Part shown: positions 44,320 to 55,795 of the stretch, one piece after another | How positions within the stretch are numbered: position 1 is the stretch's first letter | Layout of the letters: the number at the start of each line of letters is the position of its first letter | NCBI GenBank assembly: GCA_021292105.1 | Contig: CM037868.1 | Coordinates: 23,625,908-23,689,907 of the forward strand | Direction of reading: 5' to 3' | Length of the DNA stretch: 64,000 nt | Source of the DNA: Anadara kagoshimensis | Lineage: Eukaryota; Mollusca; Bivalvia; Arcoida; Arcidae | Translations under genes and position numbers: made by a program | The notes under the pieces: model-generated | Database searches by the model: none | Seen by the model: only the letters and a program-made list of their open reading frames with translations | Told to the model about the DNA's origin: nothing

Positions 44320-44418
44320 GTTTGCAGCCAACACCATATCTGAAGTAGTAACAACCACTCTTACATTTACACTTGTTTGTCGCCTTGTCACAGTATGCGT
44401 TATTGTAGCAGTTCAATG
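44320..44418 (-). CDS. Gene C EGF-like module exon, last (short, variant)
   Basis: A 99-bp phase 1-1 exon, acceptor attttacag, donor gtaaga. It codes LNCYNNAYCDKATNKCKCKS then GCYYFRYGVGCK. It keeps the NAYCDK..KCKC core but lacks the first two to three cysteines of the standard module (CCGxxCG). Its GC after KS is shifted by one residue. As the last module before the membrane exon it is the most diverged. Confidence 0.7.
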
Positions 44419-44562
44419 CTGTAAAATAGATTTCAACATTTTAAAACATTTTGTCTTCTTTTTAAAAAAATATTTGGACTGGGATTTGTTATAGTCCAGG
44501 TACTTTGGGGAAATATAGAAACATTCCATGAGCTAAACGTTTTGAAAATTGATAGGAATTAT

Positions 44563-44668
44563 TGACGAGTAATCTTCCTTTATCGATGATTAATCTTCTT
44601 TCATCGAGGAGTAATCTTCCTTCATCGATGTTAAATCACCCTTCATAGAGGAATAATCTCCCTTTCTA
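44563..44668. repeat. 21-bp minisatellite (~5 units)
   Basis: The unit is close to gaggagtaatcttccttcatc, repeated about five times with substitutions. Confidence 0.75.
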
Positions 44669-44794
44669 CACCAAATAGAAATATATTTAAGGTGATTGAT
44701 CGATTAATAACTAATTGATCGAATTGCCCTTTTTAAAAAAGTTTCGCTTTTATATCGCGAAATTACAAGCTATATGTGAATAGCAAGACCTTTT

Positions 44795-44940
44795 GTCCTT
44801 TGAGGTGCGCTCAGTACAATGAACAGTATCGGTTTATTAGAGTAGCGAACGTAGATTTAAAATCTCTTCCGAGGAAACCCACCCATGGTTCGAACATGCT
44901 AAGCAAACACCCTACTAAGTTTCCGTAATTATGGTCAAGA
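44795..44940 (-). mobile_element. Decayed SINE fragment
   Basis: 'gtgcgctcagtacaatg' and a degenerate head 'catggttcgaacatgctaag' in the usual order. Confidence 0.45.
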
Positions 44941-45129
44941 TAATAAAATACATTTATAACTTCATCTATTATTAAGATAAACGAGGTTCATTGGTGTGTA
45001 ATCCAGAACCACTGCGACAAATGTTAACATTGCATTGTTGGCTCTGTAACAAATAATTCTCATATCGATTTACACAACAAGTAGAACCTGATGTTTTTGC
45101 ATTTCTGCTTCCGTTGTCACATTGCAATT

Positions 45130-45460
45130 ATAATCAAAAACAAACATGCTAATTCATGCTATGATCCAGAAGCAAAGAAGCAAAGTAAAAACCAGGACAG
45201 GAAGGTGAGGTCGGGTGCTCCGAAAGGGTAAGAAACTTATGTTTAGCTAGGTACACCCGCTACGTGTGTTATCAAAATTGAGTGAAAGGAACTATGGGAC
45301 GTCAAATATATCCAGGGTAAACCTGGATACAGAGACATCAAACTTATCAACAATACTGGTGGCCATAAAACTTTTTGAAGACCTTGACAAAGCGAGGCTT
45401 GCATTATCCTCGGTCAAGAATCCATAAGTAAGCAGCTTGCTTTGTTGTATAAAATCCACG
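45130..45460 (-). mobile_element. Penelope-like 3'-end fragment
   Basis: From 'taatcaaaaacaaacatgct' through the tail into the RT end, drifted. It abuts, with a gap of about 35 bp, the donor of a gene C exon. Confidence 0.65.
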
Positions 45461-45493
45461 TAGTTTTGTGCACAAATGATGTATCAATGTTAC

Positions 45494-45607
45494 CAGAACA
45501 TCCGTTACTGCTGTATGGGTTTCCTCTATAACAAACGTTGCATCTACATTTATCGGTATTTTTGTCGCAGTAAGAGTTTTTCTTACACCTTCCACAGCAA
45601 GGGTTTT
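45494..45607 (-). CDS. Gene C EGF-like module exon
   Basis: A 114-bp phase 1-1 exon, acceptor ttttgcag, donor gtaaca. It codes NPCCGRCKKNSYCDKNTDKC followed by RCNVCYRGNPYSSNGCS. It has eight cysteines in the CC..C....C.....C.C..C........C order. One residue is missing between cysteines 2 and 3 and there is a small insertion before the last. Confidence 0.8.
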
Positions 45608-45889
45608 CTGCAAAAATAAACCAAAGTAATTATTTGAAAATGTACCTCAGTGGATTCTATATTACCACCATCTGGCACCATATGTAGTTTGTATAGAAAC
45701 AACATTTGTACTTGTTTCTTAATACTTAAACTAGGATCACGTCCACATTTCCATTGTTTCATTTCACTTTCACGATATTGCTTCCAATAGTAATGCGGGT
45801 TATATCGATTTTTATGGAAATTTGCTGCAATTAACAAGCGCTGAAAATTAAAGTCCATTAATACCTTTACGGGTCGTATATCGGAACTT

Positions 45890-46150
45890 AAACTAGAACT
45901 GTCTCTTGAGAGACAAATACCCCCACCCCAAGCATATAGAGTGTTCCTGCGACCTTGACATTTCAGATATGACCTTGGTTCAAGGTCATGACACACCTTT
46001 GAACCATGAAGATTGTTCATATGAAGTTTCATGAGAGTCCTCCAAAGCATTGATGAGATAAAGCCTGGACACGATTTTACATGGACAGACGGACAGACAG
46101 ACATGGTGATTCCAATTTACCCCCCTCAAACTTGTTTGCGGGGGTATAAT
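45890..46150 (-). repeat. 'GGTCAAGGTC' interspersed repeat, copy 3
   Basis: Reverse copy including 'gaccttgacatttcag', 'gaccttggttcaaggtcatg', and ending in 'gacggacagacagacatg', the (TGTC)n end. Confidence 0.7.
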
Positions 46151-46204
46151 AAAATCCATTTTCCATGTTAATAAATACCGCATACTTAGTCAGAACGTTC
46201 AAAA

Positions 46205-46530
46205 TAACATATTATACCAGCACTAAAAGACCGTTTTGGAATACCTTATCTTTAGTGCTGGGATAAAAGTTGTGAACTCGATTTTTTTAAGAGGTCGAAA
46301 ATTACCAAAGAACCAAAGTATATTTAACCATAGATCAGAATTTAAGAAGCAGTAAATTGCATATTATACCAGTGTTTTAATTTTACATCACTAGACGACC
46401 GTTTCAGAATACAACTTCTCATCAGCAGTGATAAGACCAAAAATATGAAACTAAAATTATTTTAAGATGTTGAAAAAATACTCAAAGGACCAATATATAT
46501 TTTACTAAATTTTGCTAAGGAAATGCTTTG
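46205..46530 (-). repeat. 'CGAAACGGCCGTCTA' repeats, two partial copies
   Basis: Two reverse copies follow one another: 46205-46320 (ttataccagcactaaaagac) and 46370-46530 (ttataccagtgttttaattt, actagacgaccgtttcagaa). Confidence 0.65.
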
Positions 46531-46539
46531 CTTAAGACA

Positions 46540-47105
46540 ATTTAGTCAATAGTATTTTATGACAATACAAAAGAATCCTGACACAATTCCTGAATTCCGT
46601 TTGTGTTCAACTTTTTATCAAAATAAGCGATTAATTGCATAAACGTTTAACCTTATACCTGCTTGATAAGCATGAGATATATAGGTTTATGTCCTTTGCC
46701 TGGAAGTAAAATCGAACGTACTGTGTCACTCGCTTACACCAGCGAATGGTGTTACATTCCTCAAAGTTTTGCAAAATATGTTAGTCTGCAAACTAAACGT
46801 TTTGCAGACACGATATTTAATATTGATCCCGTAGCAAGCCGATGTACAGCCTTTAAGATTAAGGCTTTTTGAAACCGTTACTCAACGAAAAGATAGCATT
46901 TGGTCTCTATTAATTTATTCGACAAACCCTAGAATGATCTTGTTGGCCTTACGTTGTACCAACATGATATCTGATGTTTGTATTCACCACGAATTCTTTG
47001 GCCTAAAGCAACCACCACGCAACGATTTTACATTTTTATAATAGAGAATGTGTTCTGGTGTGTCTAATTCTCAAGTACTATTGTTGTCAAAATGTCGTCA
47101 GTTTT
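46540..47105. other. Gene C intron, nothing recognised
   Basis: No further EGF-like exon was found. The plus-strand ORF at 46663-46872 shows no recognisable features. Confidence 0.35.
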
Positions 47106-47109
47106 AATT

Positions 47110-47360
47110 TTACAGCATTAGACGGGTTTGTAATATCCTCGTAGAAAAAATCTACCAGCAGAGATACCGGCTCAGTGGTTATATCACAGATTGTACCAGT
47201 TTTACTTTTAAAGCACTAGACGGTCATTTCGAAAAACAATTCCAAAATTGTGGAACCGAACTGTTTTTTCAGGATCTTGAAAAGTTACTCAAAGGACCAA
47301 AATACAAAATATATTTTACCAAATTCAGGATACTTAGGATAATGGAGTATACATAGGTTT
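47110..47360 (-). repeat. 'CGAAACGGCCGTCTA' repeat, diverged copy
   Basis: 'actagacggtcatttcgaaa', 'ctcaaaggaccaaaatac' and 'tattttaccaaattcagg' in the family order. Confidence 0.6.
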
Positions 47361-47779
47361 TGAGGAAATTCAGATTTTAACTAGCAGTAAATTTAGACTA
47401 ATTTTTTCTGACAATAATACACAATTATTAACTAATGAGTTAAATTCACGACAAAGATGCTCTATCATCGTATTAAATGACTCGAATTTAGTTGATAGAA
47501 AATCAGAGAATTGTCGTGTTTTAAACATTCTAAACATATTTGAATTCTGTGTCGTTTAAGAAAATGATATATAAATTTAACTAGTTTTAAACTTAGCTTG
47601 CGATAACAATTGACGTATTAATTTAATTTGATAGAGATAAGAGTTTATATTTCATACAAAACTATTTTGCAATATGAAGACCATTTTGTACCTTTTTTAC
47701 TTTCATGTAGTTACTATTGGTTATAGCATCTATTTGGACAAGATTAATTAATAATATTAATTAAAAAATAAGATTTTTA

Positions 47780-47910
47780 TCGAATCAAAAACAAACATAC
47801 TTATACATGCCCTGAACACAATCCAGAAGCAAAGTAAAAACTTTGGAACTGACAAGGCAGGTTAGACACGTGAACTTCCATCAGGGAAGTGAGGTCTGGT
47901 GCTCCGAAAA
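47780..47910 (-). mobile_element. Penelope-like tail fragment
   Basis: 'cgaatcaaaaacaaacatac' to 'gggaagtgaggtctggtgct'. Confidence 0.65.
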
Positions 47911-48094
47911 AAAAATTAGTTTTATGTAATTGAAAGCAACATAAACATCCACAGGTAAAGCGTTAAGACACTTGGCAGAATTTAATATCAGAAATGAAGG
48001 AAAAGATTTTACCTCATAACAGAAAAGGATAGAAAGCCAATCTATGAAAAACAAAACGAATTATGACAAAAACCAGACAATAAAAATTAACACA

Positions 48095-48275
48095 AAAATT
48101 GTAAGCCGGTAAGATAGATAATGATGTAAGCTTACGGCAGAAAAAAATACCGAGAACAATAAAGAAAACATGGATTACATGAATGATATACTTTTAATGT
48201 CTTATTTTTACTGCCTCATTAGGGGTCACCATTCTAACATTTTATTTACATGTGCAGCCATTATGACCAAGAATA
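48095..48275 (-). pseudogene. Relic of a gene C exon (3' half) with flanking intron
   Basis: 48200-48275 resembles the 3' half of the exon at 48447 ('aggggtcaccattctaacat', 'catgtgcagccattatgacc') but the NAYCD half is absent. Flanking intron is duplicated too: 'attgtaagccggtaagatag' near 48100 and 'attgtaagccggtaggatag' near 48284. It is a decayed partial exon duplication. Confidence 0.6.
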
Positions 48276-48446
48276 ACACCAAAATTGTAAGCCGGTAGGA
48301 TAGATAATGATTTAAGCAGAAAAAGAGATAACCAGAACAACATGTGGAATTTAAGGAATATTGAAAATAAATTGCAACCTTGTGGTCGAGCAAAACATGA
48401 TGTATTAATGCGTTCTCGGAGGAATAATATGCTTTGAATGTCTTAC

Positions 48447-48557
48447 TTTTACAGCCTCGTTTAGGGTCACCATAGTAACATTTTTTACATCTGCAGCCAT
48501 TAGTAGCCCTATCACAATAAGCATTTGATCCACAATTTACTCCACAGCAAGGTATTC
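48447..48557 (-). CDS. Gene C EGF-like module exon
   Basis: A 111-bp phase 1-1 exon, acceptor tcttgtag, donor gtaaga. It codes IPCCGVNCGSNAYCDRATNG followed by CRCKKCYYGDPKRGCK. Eight cysteines in the standard order. The flanking intron shares sequence with the relic at about 48.2 kb. Confidence 0.88.
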
Positions 48558-49169
48558 CTACAAGACAGTAGTAATATTGTTCTTACAAAGATGCATTTTG
48601 GTGACAGATGTACATTCTTATGCAATGGAGTATTTGAATGACGGTGTATATATTTATCTCAGAAATCATTTGTTCGCTTAAGAAAACAACTATCGACAAG
48701 TTTAAGTATACATAACGTTTCCTGTAGGATTGGCAAAACAATGACTTGACACATTGCATGAAATTAATAAAATACAAGTTGTGGATACAAACTAGTAATG
48801 CACTATCAAATACAACGATATAACGGGGTTTGATGTAAGATCTGCTATGTAAATGAAAGGATAAAAAAGACAACTACGTAAGTAGAATGAAAAAATATGG
48901 ACTTCAGATTCAGACAAATTATGAAAAATTCCATTTGAAATCTGTCCAGAGCCTACAAAGTTACAAGGTCATGGGCGTTTAGGTTTTAGTGACATATATA
49001 GACCGTGCGCACAATACATCCCTTTAGACGGGTAGCATGTCAATTGCAAAGCTAAAAAAACTCTACAGAAGCCTTTTTATTCCGCAATGTGAAACTATTT
49101 CTCTGGCTCTATATTTAGCAGTTAACTAGCAGTATATATTCTATACTCGATAACGATTCATTTGCTTAC

Positions 49170-49286
49170 TTTTACATAATTTTCTAGGATCACCAAAGTG
49201 GCATTTGTTGCATCGACATATGCCACCGAATACACGTTTGTCACAATAAGCATTTGAGCCACATTTCTTTCCACAGCAAGGTACTT
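49170..49286 (-). CDS. Gene C EGF-like module exon
   Basis: A 117-bp phase 1-1 exon, acceptor gtgttgtag, donor gtaagc. It codes VPCCGKKCGSNAYCDKRVFG followed by GICRCNKCHFGDPRKLCK. Eight cysteines, with two extra residues between the fourth and fifth. Confidence 0.88.
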
Positions 49287-49959
49287 CTACAACACAAAAG
49301 TACCAATCAACAGTAATGAAAGTCAGGAACAAGTACTTGTATATGAATATGCATTAGTTTTGTTGATTCGACTAAAATATAACCCAAAATAAAGAAGGAA
49401 ATGTATGCAATCAGAATAGAAAAGGGAGAAACAACTGAAAGACATAAACCAATCACACGACACAATACAAGTTAATGATAAAATAACCAACATAAAGAAA
49501 AAATGCAAACACATTTTGGAATAACTGATCTTTAATTTCGGTCGTAGATATAGCATATAATCTCTCTACAGTAAGATAACAGAAAAAAGACAGATTGGTG
49601 GGACAAAGAAATAACTAGATTTGTTGCTTGAATAACCGGAACAAAGACAGAAATTACAATAAAGACAAATTATAAATTTTTGCAATATAGAGTAGAACAA
49701 TAGAGTTATACGGTTTAATGTCCTGCGAAAAGTGAGGTGGTGTAGAAAACCGGAGTCGCCGGAGAAAGAAACTACCTTCAAGCGAACTGACAAAATTTCT
49801 AATGCTAGAATATGTGGGGATATGAACCCTATTGGTGAGATGCAGTGTGATCCGAGGTACAATCTTTTGATTGTTTTGCCATACAGTCACCAAGAAAGAA
49901 ATAGATATAATTTTAGAAGCTCCACAATGCATGAAGCTAGAAACAGTTATCTCCCTTAC

Positions 49960-50070
49960 TTTTGCATCCTCGATTTGCGTTACCAGAGTAACAGGATTTA
50001 CATTTACATTGGCTAGTACGTTTATCGCAATAAGCATTTGCTCCACATTTTACTCCACAACAGGCTATTT
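49960..50070 (-). CDS. Gene C EGF-like module exon
   Basis: A 111-bp phase 1-1 exon, acceptor tttacag, donor gtaagg. It codes IACCGVKCGANAYCDKRTSQ followed by CKCKSCYSGNANRGCK. Eight cysteines in the standard order. Confidence 0.9.
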
Positions 50071-50379
50071 CTGTAAAATTTGTAAATGATATCAAAATTA
50101 AACTTTGGAGGCAAATCCGTACAATACCTTTATCAAATAATTGCAATTTTCTTACACAAATAGTTATTGTTAAATAATCACATTCGATCGAATTTTAAAA
50201 GTCTTGCCAATTTTAACACATCACATGTATGATCTTTTTTCTAGACATTTAATAGAAACACAAATAGATTGAATCATGTTCATAAAATAAAGACTATTGG
50301 GTATTGCTAATATATATGGTAAACAACATGATATAGAAAGAAAAAAATATCTTGGCAAGTTTAATGTATTAATATACAT

Positions 50380-50510
50380 TTATTGCCTTTGAGTGAGGGA
50401 GATATGAACACTTGTTTACCCGCAACAAGCCTAGGACTATATGACTTGTTAGGGTCAACAAATGTTCATATCCCCCTCACTCAAAGGCAATAAATTGTTT
50501 ATTTTACCGA
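50380..50510. mobile_element. 'GAGTGAGGGAGAT' palindromic element, copy 2
   Basis: 'attgcctttgagtgagggag' and 'ccctcactcaaaggcaataa' are exact inverted ends, with 'atatgaaca'/'tgttcatat' inside. Hairpin-forming, about 120 bp. Confidence 0.8.
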
Positions 50511-50814
50511 ATTGAAATATCGCCATGGCGATAAAAAGTAAATTTTGATTTGTACTCGTTTAAAACGATCACAAACCTCTCTCCAAGACATTTTTCTCCT
50601 ATCGGAACGAACTCGTTGAAGGTAAACGTTAGAATGTCAAAACTGAATTTCAAACCGATGACGTCATATCATTGTGACGTTACGTTGTTCCAAAGGGGTT
50701 GGATATGATGTTTTCAGAGGGATACACGATGTTTTCTCCACCCTGATTACATGATCCAACCATCCAATCAAATAACAGATCTAATTGTATTTTTCTAATG
50801 AGGTATAATAATAC

Positions 50815-51060
50815 TACATATTTACAATCTTAATATATTTGCTTCAATCGATATCGACTATACTTTGCAACCTCATGGGGACTTTTCTCCACGCGCTGAC
50901 GTGATGACATCAAATGTCAAATGCTTTTATTGATTGACAGGAACTGATCCATTTTTGAGGTGCACAGCATCGCATTCCAAAATTGTTTTCAAATTATCAT
51001 GAAAAATGTGAGACGACAATAAAATTATTTTTATTATTGAAGTTATTGGATAATCTTTGT
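50815..51060 (+). mobile_element. Repeat related to 28620-28850
   Basis: Same block order as the minus-strand copy at 28.6-28.85 kb ('ctccacgcgctgacgtgatg', 'ttgattgacagga', 'aaaatgtgagacga'). Non-coding. Confidence 0.65.
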
Positions 51061-51493
51061 ATTGACCTAAGGCAATATTATTCATATCATCACATCAATT
51101 ATATTTTCAAGAGACACGTAGGTCATTTGTAAACACAGAAATTCGGCCTAGTCGTGCATTTGTAGAATGTAAAAATGCAAAAGTAGTTATGTTATCAGTT
51201 TACAAAACATGTACTTATAATACAATTAAGAGACATATGCGGGTAAGCTGTTAGATAAAACGTGTTATTTTATTTGGATATTAAGTTCTGATTGCTTAGA
51301 GGTGTTAATCCTCTTACTTCTACATTCATGATAGAAAGTCAGTATACCCCTGCCGATGACACTAGATTCATATTACTAATTATATCATCAAGAGACTCGA
51401 GAATAAGTTCTAAGAAACTAGTTGTAGTATTAATATATAGCAAAAGATTATTGATGTCATTAATATCCTTATTATAGTGTTAATCCCGCTTAC

Positions 51494-51604
51494 TTCTACA
51501 TCCACGTCTTGGGTCACCAGTGTGACATTTATTACATCTGCATTTATTAGACCCTCTGTCACAGTAAGCGTTTGACCCACACTTTACTCCACAACATGCT
51601 AGTT
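51494..51604 (-). CDS. Gene C EGF-like module exon
   Basis: A 111-bp phase 1-1 exon, acceptor cttttacag, donor gtaagc. It codes LACCGVKCGSNAYCDRGSNK followed by CRCNKCHTGDPRRGCR. Eight cysteines, with a more basic end than its neighbours. Confidence 0.9.
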
Positions 51605-52019
51605 CTGTAAAAGTTAGTAAACAAGAACACTCATATATTGTGACACAAAGAAAACTTAGTTTTCAAAACTAATATCTGAATTTATTATCAATTATGACTG
51701 AATTTTTTTTTACACAATACAAATATTTTATTCACTAGTTTAGTCTGACCATTTAAATTACAATGCTCCTTTTTTGTCAGCTGTAAACTGCGTTCCTATT
51801 ATTCTTAAGTGGTTTGTTTATTTGTCTGTTGTTTTTCAGTAAACATTGCAGAATTTAAACGTTTTAATCTTTTTATAATAACGTTTAATCAATACTGCTA
51901 CATACGTCTTGTTGCCAAGTATCATATTGAAAATAAGATAATATTCATCATGGTTCATACTGTTAAGCTCAGAAACGTTTTTTTTTTTCATTTGAAAGCA
52001 CACATATTCTATCTTGAAT

Positions 52020-52335
52020 AATCAAAAACATACACGCTAATCAATGTACCTATCACACTTTCAAAAAAGTAAAAAAAAATAAAAAAATAAACTTTGACAC
52101 GACCAAATTAAGTGATACACGTGAAATTCTTCTAGGGTAGCTAGACACGGTACTCAGGTGGAAGGGCAAGATCCCCTGCTCAGAGAGAGGTACCCGCCAA
52201 GTGTGAAAGTTTTATTGAAAATGAAATTAATATCGAACTAAGGGACGTCAAATATATCCTATGGTAATTTTGGATACAGAGACATCGTACGTATCAGCAA
52301 TATTGTGATGACGCCCATAAAATTGTGTTGAGGTG
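52020..52335 (-). mobile_element. Penelope-like 3'-end fragment, old
   Basis: 'aatcaaaaacatacacgcta' to the RT-end block ('gggacgtcaaatatatcc', 'tattgtgatgacgcccataa'), strongly drifted. It ends about 30 bp from a gene C exon's donor. Confidence 0.6.
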
Positions 52336-52362
52336 ATACTAGAATCAAGCGTATGATCTTAC

Positions 52363-52473
52363 TCTTACATCCGAGTTTAGGGTTACCAGAGTGACAAGAT
52401 TTACATTTACAACCACCAGTACGTTTGTCACAATAAGCGTTGGCACCACATTTTACTCCACAACATGACATTT
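52363..52473 (-). CDS. Gene C EGF-like module exon
   Basis: A 111-bp phase 1-1 exon, acceptor cctttacag, donor gtaaga. It codes MSCCGVKCGANAYCDKRTGG followed by CKCKSCHSGNPKLGCK. Eight cysteines. It is close to the module consensus. Confidence 0.9.
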
Positions 52474-52599
52474 CTGTAAAGGGAAATATGAAACATGTCT
52501 ATTTGACTTATAGAAACTAGTGAACTAATAACAGATAGTATATAGCAACAAACATATCTGAGAAACAAGCAGGACAATTTAGCAGGGCATTGTTACAAG

Positions 52600-52870
52600 T
52601 CATCTTATCAAAACAATCTCGTCAAACCATGTCCAAATCAAAATTCTAAAGCAAACAAAAACAAAAATGAATTAATTGCAATTTAATTAGTCACATGATT
52701 TACTACCAGGGAATAGTGACAGGGTGCTCTGGAAATATAAGCACCTCCTGTTAAGCTGCTAGCGACACCCGCAATCGAAATTAAAAATTATCGATCCAAA
52801 TGCAAAGTTTATCTTTTATAACTGGCAAATTAAGTTGAACAAATGAACTTCCATCAGTGATTCAATACAA
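52600..52870 (-). mobile_element. Penelope-like tail fragments, very old
   Basis: 'ccatgtccaaatcaaaattc', 'agggaatagtgacagggtgc' and 'cacctcctgttaagctgcta' in tail order, then a second partial at 52790-52870. Confidence 0.45.
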
Positions 52871-52939
52871 GCTTGAATGTTCTTAACTGCTAAGAAATTG
52901 AAAATCGAACTTGCAACTACCCTATAAAATTTAACCACA

Positions 52940-53265
52940 TAGTGTTGCTATTTCGTTGTTTTGTAGTAGATCTCATTTTTTTCTAAATGTGTTATGTTTT
53001 TTCTTATTTATTTTGCCTTTTTCCATTTTTAAAAAATTCGTAGTATCGCTGTTTTGTAGTAGGTATCATTTTTGCTATTTTTTACGGTTTTTTTTTCTTT
53101 TTTGCATTATTGATTTAACCTTTTTTTCCATGTTTTATTAATTTTATCATATCGCTATTTGTTGTTTTGTAGTAGCTATCATTTCTTCTATTTCTTTTTA
53201 CGTTTTTTTTTTTTTCATTTTTTGCATTATTCATATAACTTTTTTCAATATTATAAATTTTGTTT
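52940..53265 (+). repeat. T-rich tandem repeat, ~3 units of ~95-113 bp
   Basis: 'gttttgtagtag' followed by a T-rich block recurs at 52958, 53051 and 53164. The ORF at 52956-53141 is a by-product. Confidence 0.7.
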
Positions 53266-53290
53266 TATATTAAGAAGTGGGCCATCTTAC

Positions 53291-53401
53291 TATTGCATCC
53301 TCGAACAGGGTTACCAGTGAAACACTTGTTACATTTACAACCACCTGAACGTTTGTCACAATATGCATTGGCCCCGCACTTTACTCCGCAGCATGGAATT
53401 T
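53291..53401 (-). CDS. Gene C EGF-like module exon
   Basis: A 111-bp phase 1-1 exon, acceptor cttcacag, donor gtaaga. It codes IPCCGVKCGANAYCDKRSGG followed by CKCNKCFTGNPVRGCN. Eight cysteines. Confidence 0.9.
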
Positions 53402-53539
53402 CTGTGAAGAAAATGTAATATATATATAATTTTGTAATTTGAACTTTTTGTGAAACTATTCACTAGTAAAAACAACAGTCAAATTATAGCATAAGTCGGT
53501 TTCAAAAAACCTGACGTGAATTCTTCACATTATTTCTAT

Positions 53540-53605
53540 CGACAAAAACATTTGACCAACGCAATACGCCGCAAACTGGAATTTCTGTGAAGAAGATGTA
53601 ATACA
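53540..53605 (-). pseudogene. Relic of a gene C exon 5' end
   Basis: 'gcaatacgccgcaaactgga' followed by 'atttctgtgaagaagatgta' matches the acceptor and first codons of the exon at 53291 with its upstream intron (offset about 190 bp), but the rest of the module is missing. A truncated exon duplication. Confidence 0.5.
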
Positions 53606-53799
53606 AAGAATTTTGCAGAAGTCAAAGAATAGTCACATGTTTTGAGTTTGTATTTTTAAATGACGTGAACTTTGTATTTATCAAATTATTATCACTTCAT
53701 CTGATACAATTAGCGATAATATAATATTTTATACAGTACATTTACATTTTAACACAGAAACAATGCATTGTTTTGTCAGATAAACATTGTAAATAAATT

Positions 53800-54320
53800 T
53801 TGGTCTAGGCACTTCTAATGAGAAATCGTATTCTAAAACGGCAGTCTGGTGCTGCTGTAAAATTAACACGTGTATAATGTGCGATATGTAATTTAAACCT
53901 TTGTTGGTGAACGTTCCTTGAGGATATCACAAACTCAGTAGGCAATACTAATATACTATTGTCTAGATTTGCTGCAAGTTAAAATCTTAAAAGGTATACT
54001 CCCCTCATGCAAAGAATATCTTGGCTAAATTTTGTGAAATATATTTTGGCCCTTTGGATATTTTTTTCAATTCCTTGATTAAATTTTGGTTTTACAATTT
54101 TGGTCTACTGATGGAAAATTGCATTCCGAAATGGCCGTGTAGTATTGTAAAATTAACACTGATATAATATGTAATTTTCATGGATTTTGTAAAATAAATT
54201 TTTGTCTTTCTAATTTCTCATTCCAATATCTTAAAATACTTGAATATCCACAAATTTGTTCAAAACATTTCTTATCAGAAATTATATTCCGAAACGGCCG
54301 CCTAATGCAAGCCTTATGAT
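53800..54320 (+). repeat. 'CGAAACGGCCGTCTA' repeats, about three partial copies
   Basis: Blocks 'cctaaaacggcagtctggtg'-like at 53830, 'ggcaatactaatatactatt' and 'tccgaaatggccgtg' at 54110-54150, and 'attatattccgaaacggccg' at 54281, in family order. Confidence 0.65.
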
Positions 54321-54735
54321 CAATTACCGCAACGCGATTTATGGCTAAATATTTTAATTTTTAATTGATTGCTGTTCTTGTCGTCTGGCGTTTCAGCTGA
54401 TCACATTCATATTCCATATTTCTATTTGAAATACAAATGTATATCAATTTAATTATTGTCCATTCAAAATGGGCTTCCTGTCAACAAGTTGTAAAATATT
54501 TAAGTCTTTTATAAAAATAGAAAAAAATTGTTTTAACATTATTTAACTTTAAAATAGACAAACAGTTGTGTCTTAATTTGAAACCGTTTGCATATTGTTA
54601 AATATTTTTATGTCAAACTGTCAATAGAAACTTACTGACAAAAGAACTCGATTAAAAATCACTTGAAACGTTTCTAATTTGCTTATTATCTTTCATCACC
54701 TGAGTATTTGTTATGAAATGGATGACGCTGATATT

Positions 54736-54838
54736 TGACTCTCGTGTAGGGTTACAAGAAAAACGTTCGTGTATTTACAACCGTCAGTATGTTTATCACA
54801 AAAAGAATTAGCATCAGCAAGATAGCAACATGAGATTT
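54736..54838 (-). pseudogene. Decayed gene C EGF-like exon
   Basis: The acceptor side is recognisable and the start reads ISCCYLADANSFCDKHTDGC on the minus strand, the pattern of IPCCGVKCGANAYCDK. The second half no longer keeps the CKC..C spacing and no GT donor is found where the others have it. It is a dead module between two working ones. Confidence 0.7.
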
Positions 54839-55180
54839 CTGTCAATAAAAGACAACACAATGATAATTCAAAGTCACATTTTGCTTTGTTGATGGATAAC
54901 GCGGTTAATGTGACAAGAAAGACATATCAAACCATAATCGGATGATTACTTGCATGTATAAATTCATGATCACCGTTTGAAATTGAAATTACCGCGTTTG
55001 GCTATGCTTTGTTATACGGCGATGACATTTCATGTATAAGTCGAGCGTCTAAGAACGAGGCAGACAGAGTGTTTGCATTGTCACTTTGTACCTATCATCT
55101 TTGGGCCTCATATTCGTTAAGATTTCCCTTTTGTTTCAAGATTTTGTTCTTGTATTATACTTTGACCTTTATAATCTTAC

Positions 55181-55291
55181 TTGAACAGCCTTGTGATGGG
55201 TTGCCAGAGTAACAAGATTTACATTTACAACCACCTGTACGTTTGTCACAATAAGCATTGGCACCACATTTTACTCCACAACATGGAATTT
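55181..55291 (-). CDS. Gene C EGF-like module exon
   Basis: A 111-bp phase 1-1 exon, acceptor ttttttacag, donor gtaaga. It codes IPCCGVKCGANAYCDKRTGG followed by CKCKSCYSGNPSQGCS. Eight cysteines. It equals the module consensus almost everywhere. Confidence 0.92.
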
Positions 55292-55684
55292 CTGTAAAAA
55301 AAATAATAAAAAACATTTTGTAAAATAAGCGATGAAAAATATATTTTTTGTGATTTAAATAAATCTCTCATGTGTCGAATTGATTTTTTATAATCATACT
55401 CTTAAATGTACTGCAAGATATTACTTTCATTCTAAATTGAGCACCAATGATCTACTTGTTTAAAGTTTAAGAACATTCTGCAGATGCATATTTTATTTGC
55501 TATGAGGTCGTTTTTTATAAAACTCGTGGATTTAAGAACATTTTATTCCAATAAAACAAGTATTTTGTATTCATAATTAGCTATGATCCGTGTCCATGAA
55601 AGTGAGTGTCTCACAACCTTTTTCACCTCCCACATATTTATTGTAAATTATTAATTGCGCTTGATATTGCGACTGTAGACTTAC

Positions 55685-55795
55685 TGTTACACCCTTGTGA
55701 AGGATTTCCTGAGAAACATTTGTTACATTTACAACCTCCAGTAAGTTTGTCACAATATGCATTAGCCCCACATTTCACGCCGCAACACGGTATTT
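55685..55795 (-). CDS. Gene C EGF-like module exon
   Basis: A 111-bp phase 1-1 exon, acceptor atttacag, donor gtaagt. It codes IPCCGVKCGANAYCDKLTGG followed by CKCNKCFSGNPSQGCN. Eight cysteines. The plus-strand ORF over it (55606-56049) is a shadow. Confidence 0.92.

Noticed and set aside
45583-46104. 173-codon minus-strand ORF
   Set aside because: Most of it overlaps the 'GGTCAAGGTC' interspersed repeat with its (TGTC)n end; only the last codons touch a gene C exon, in another frame.
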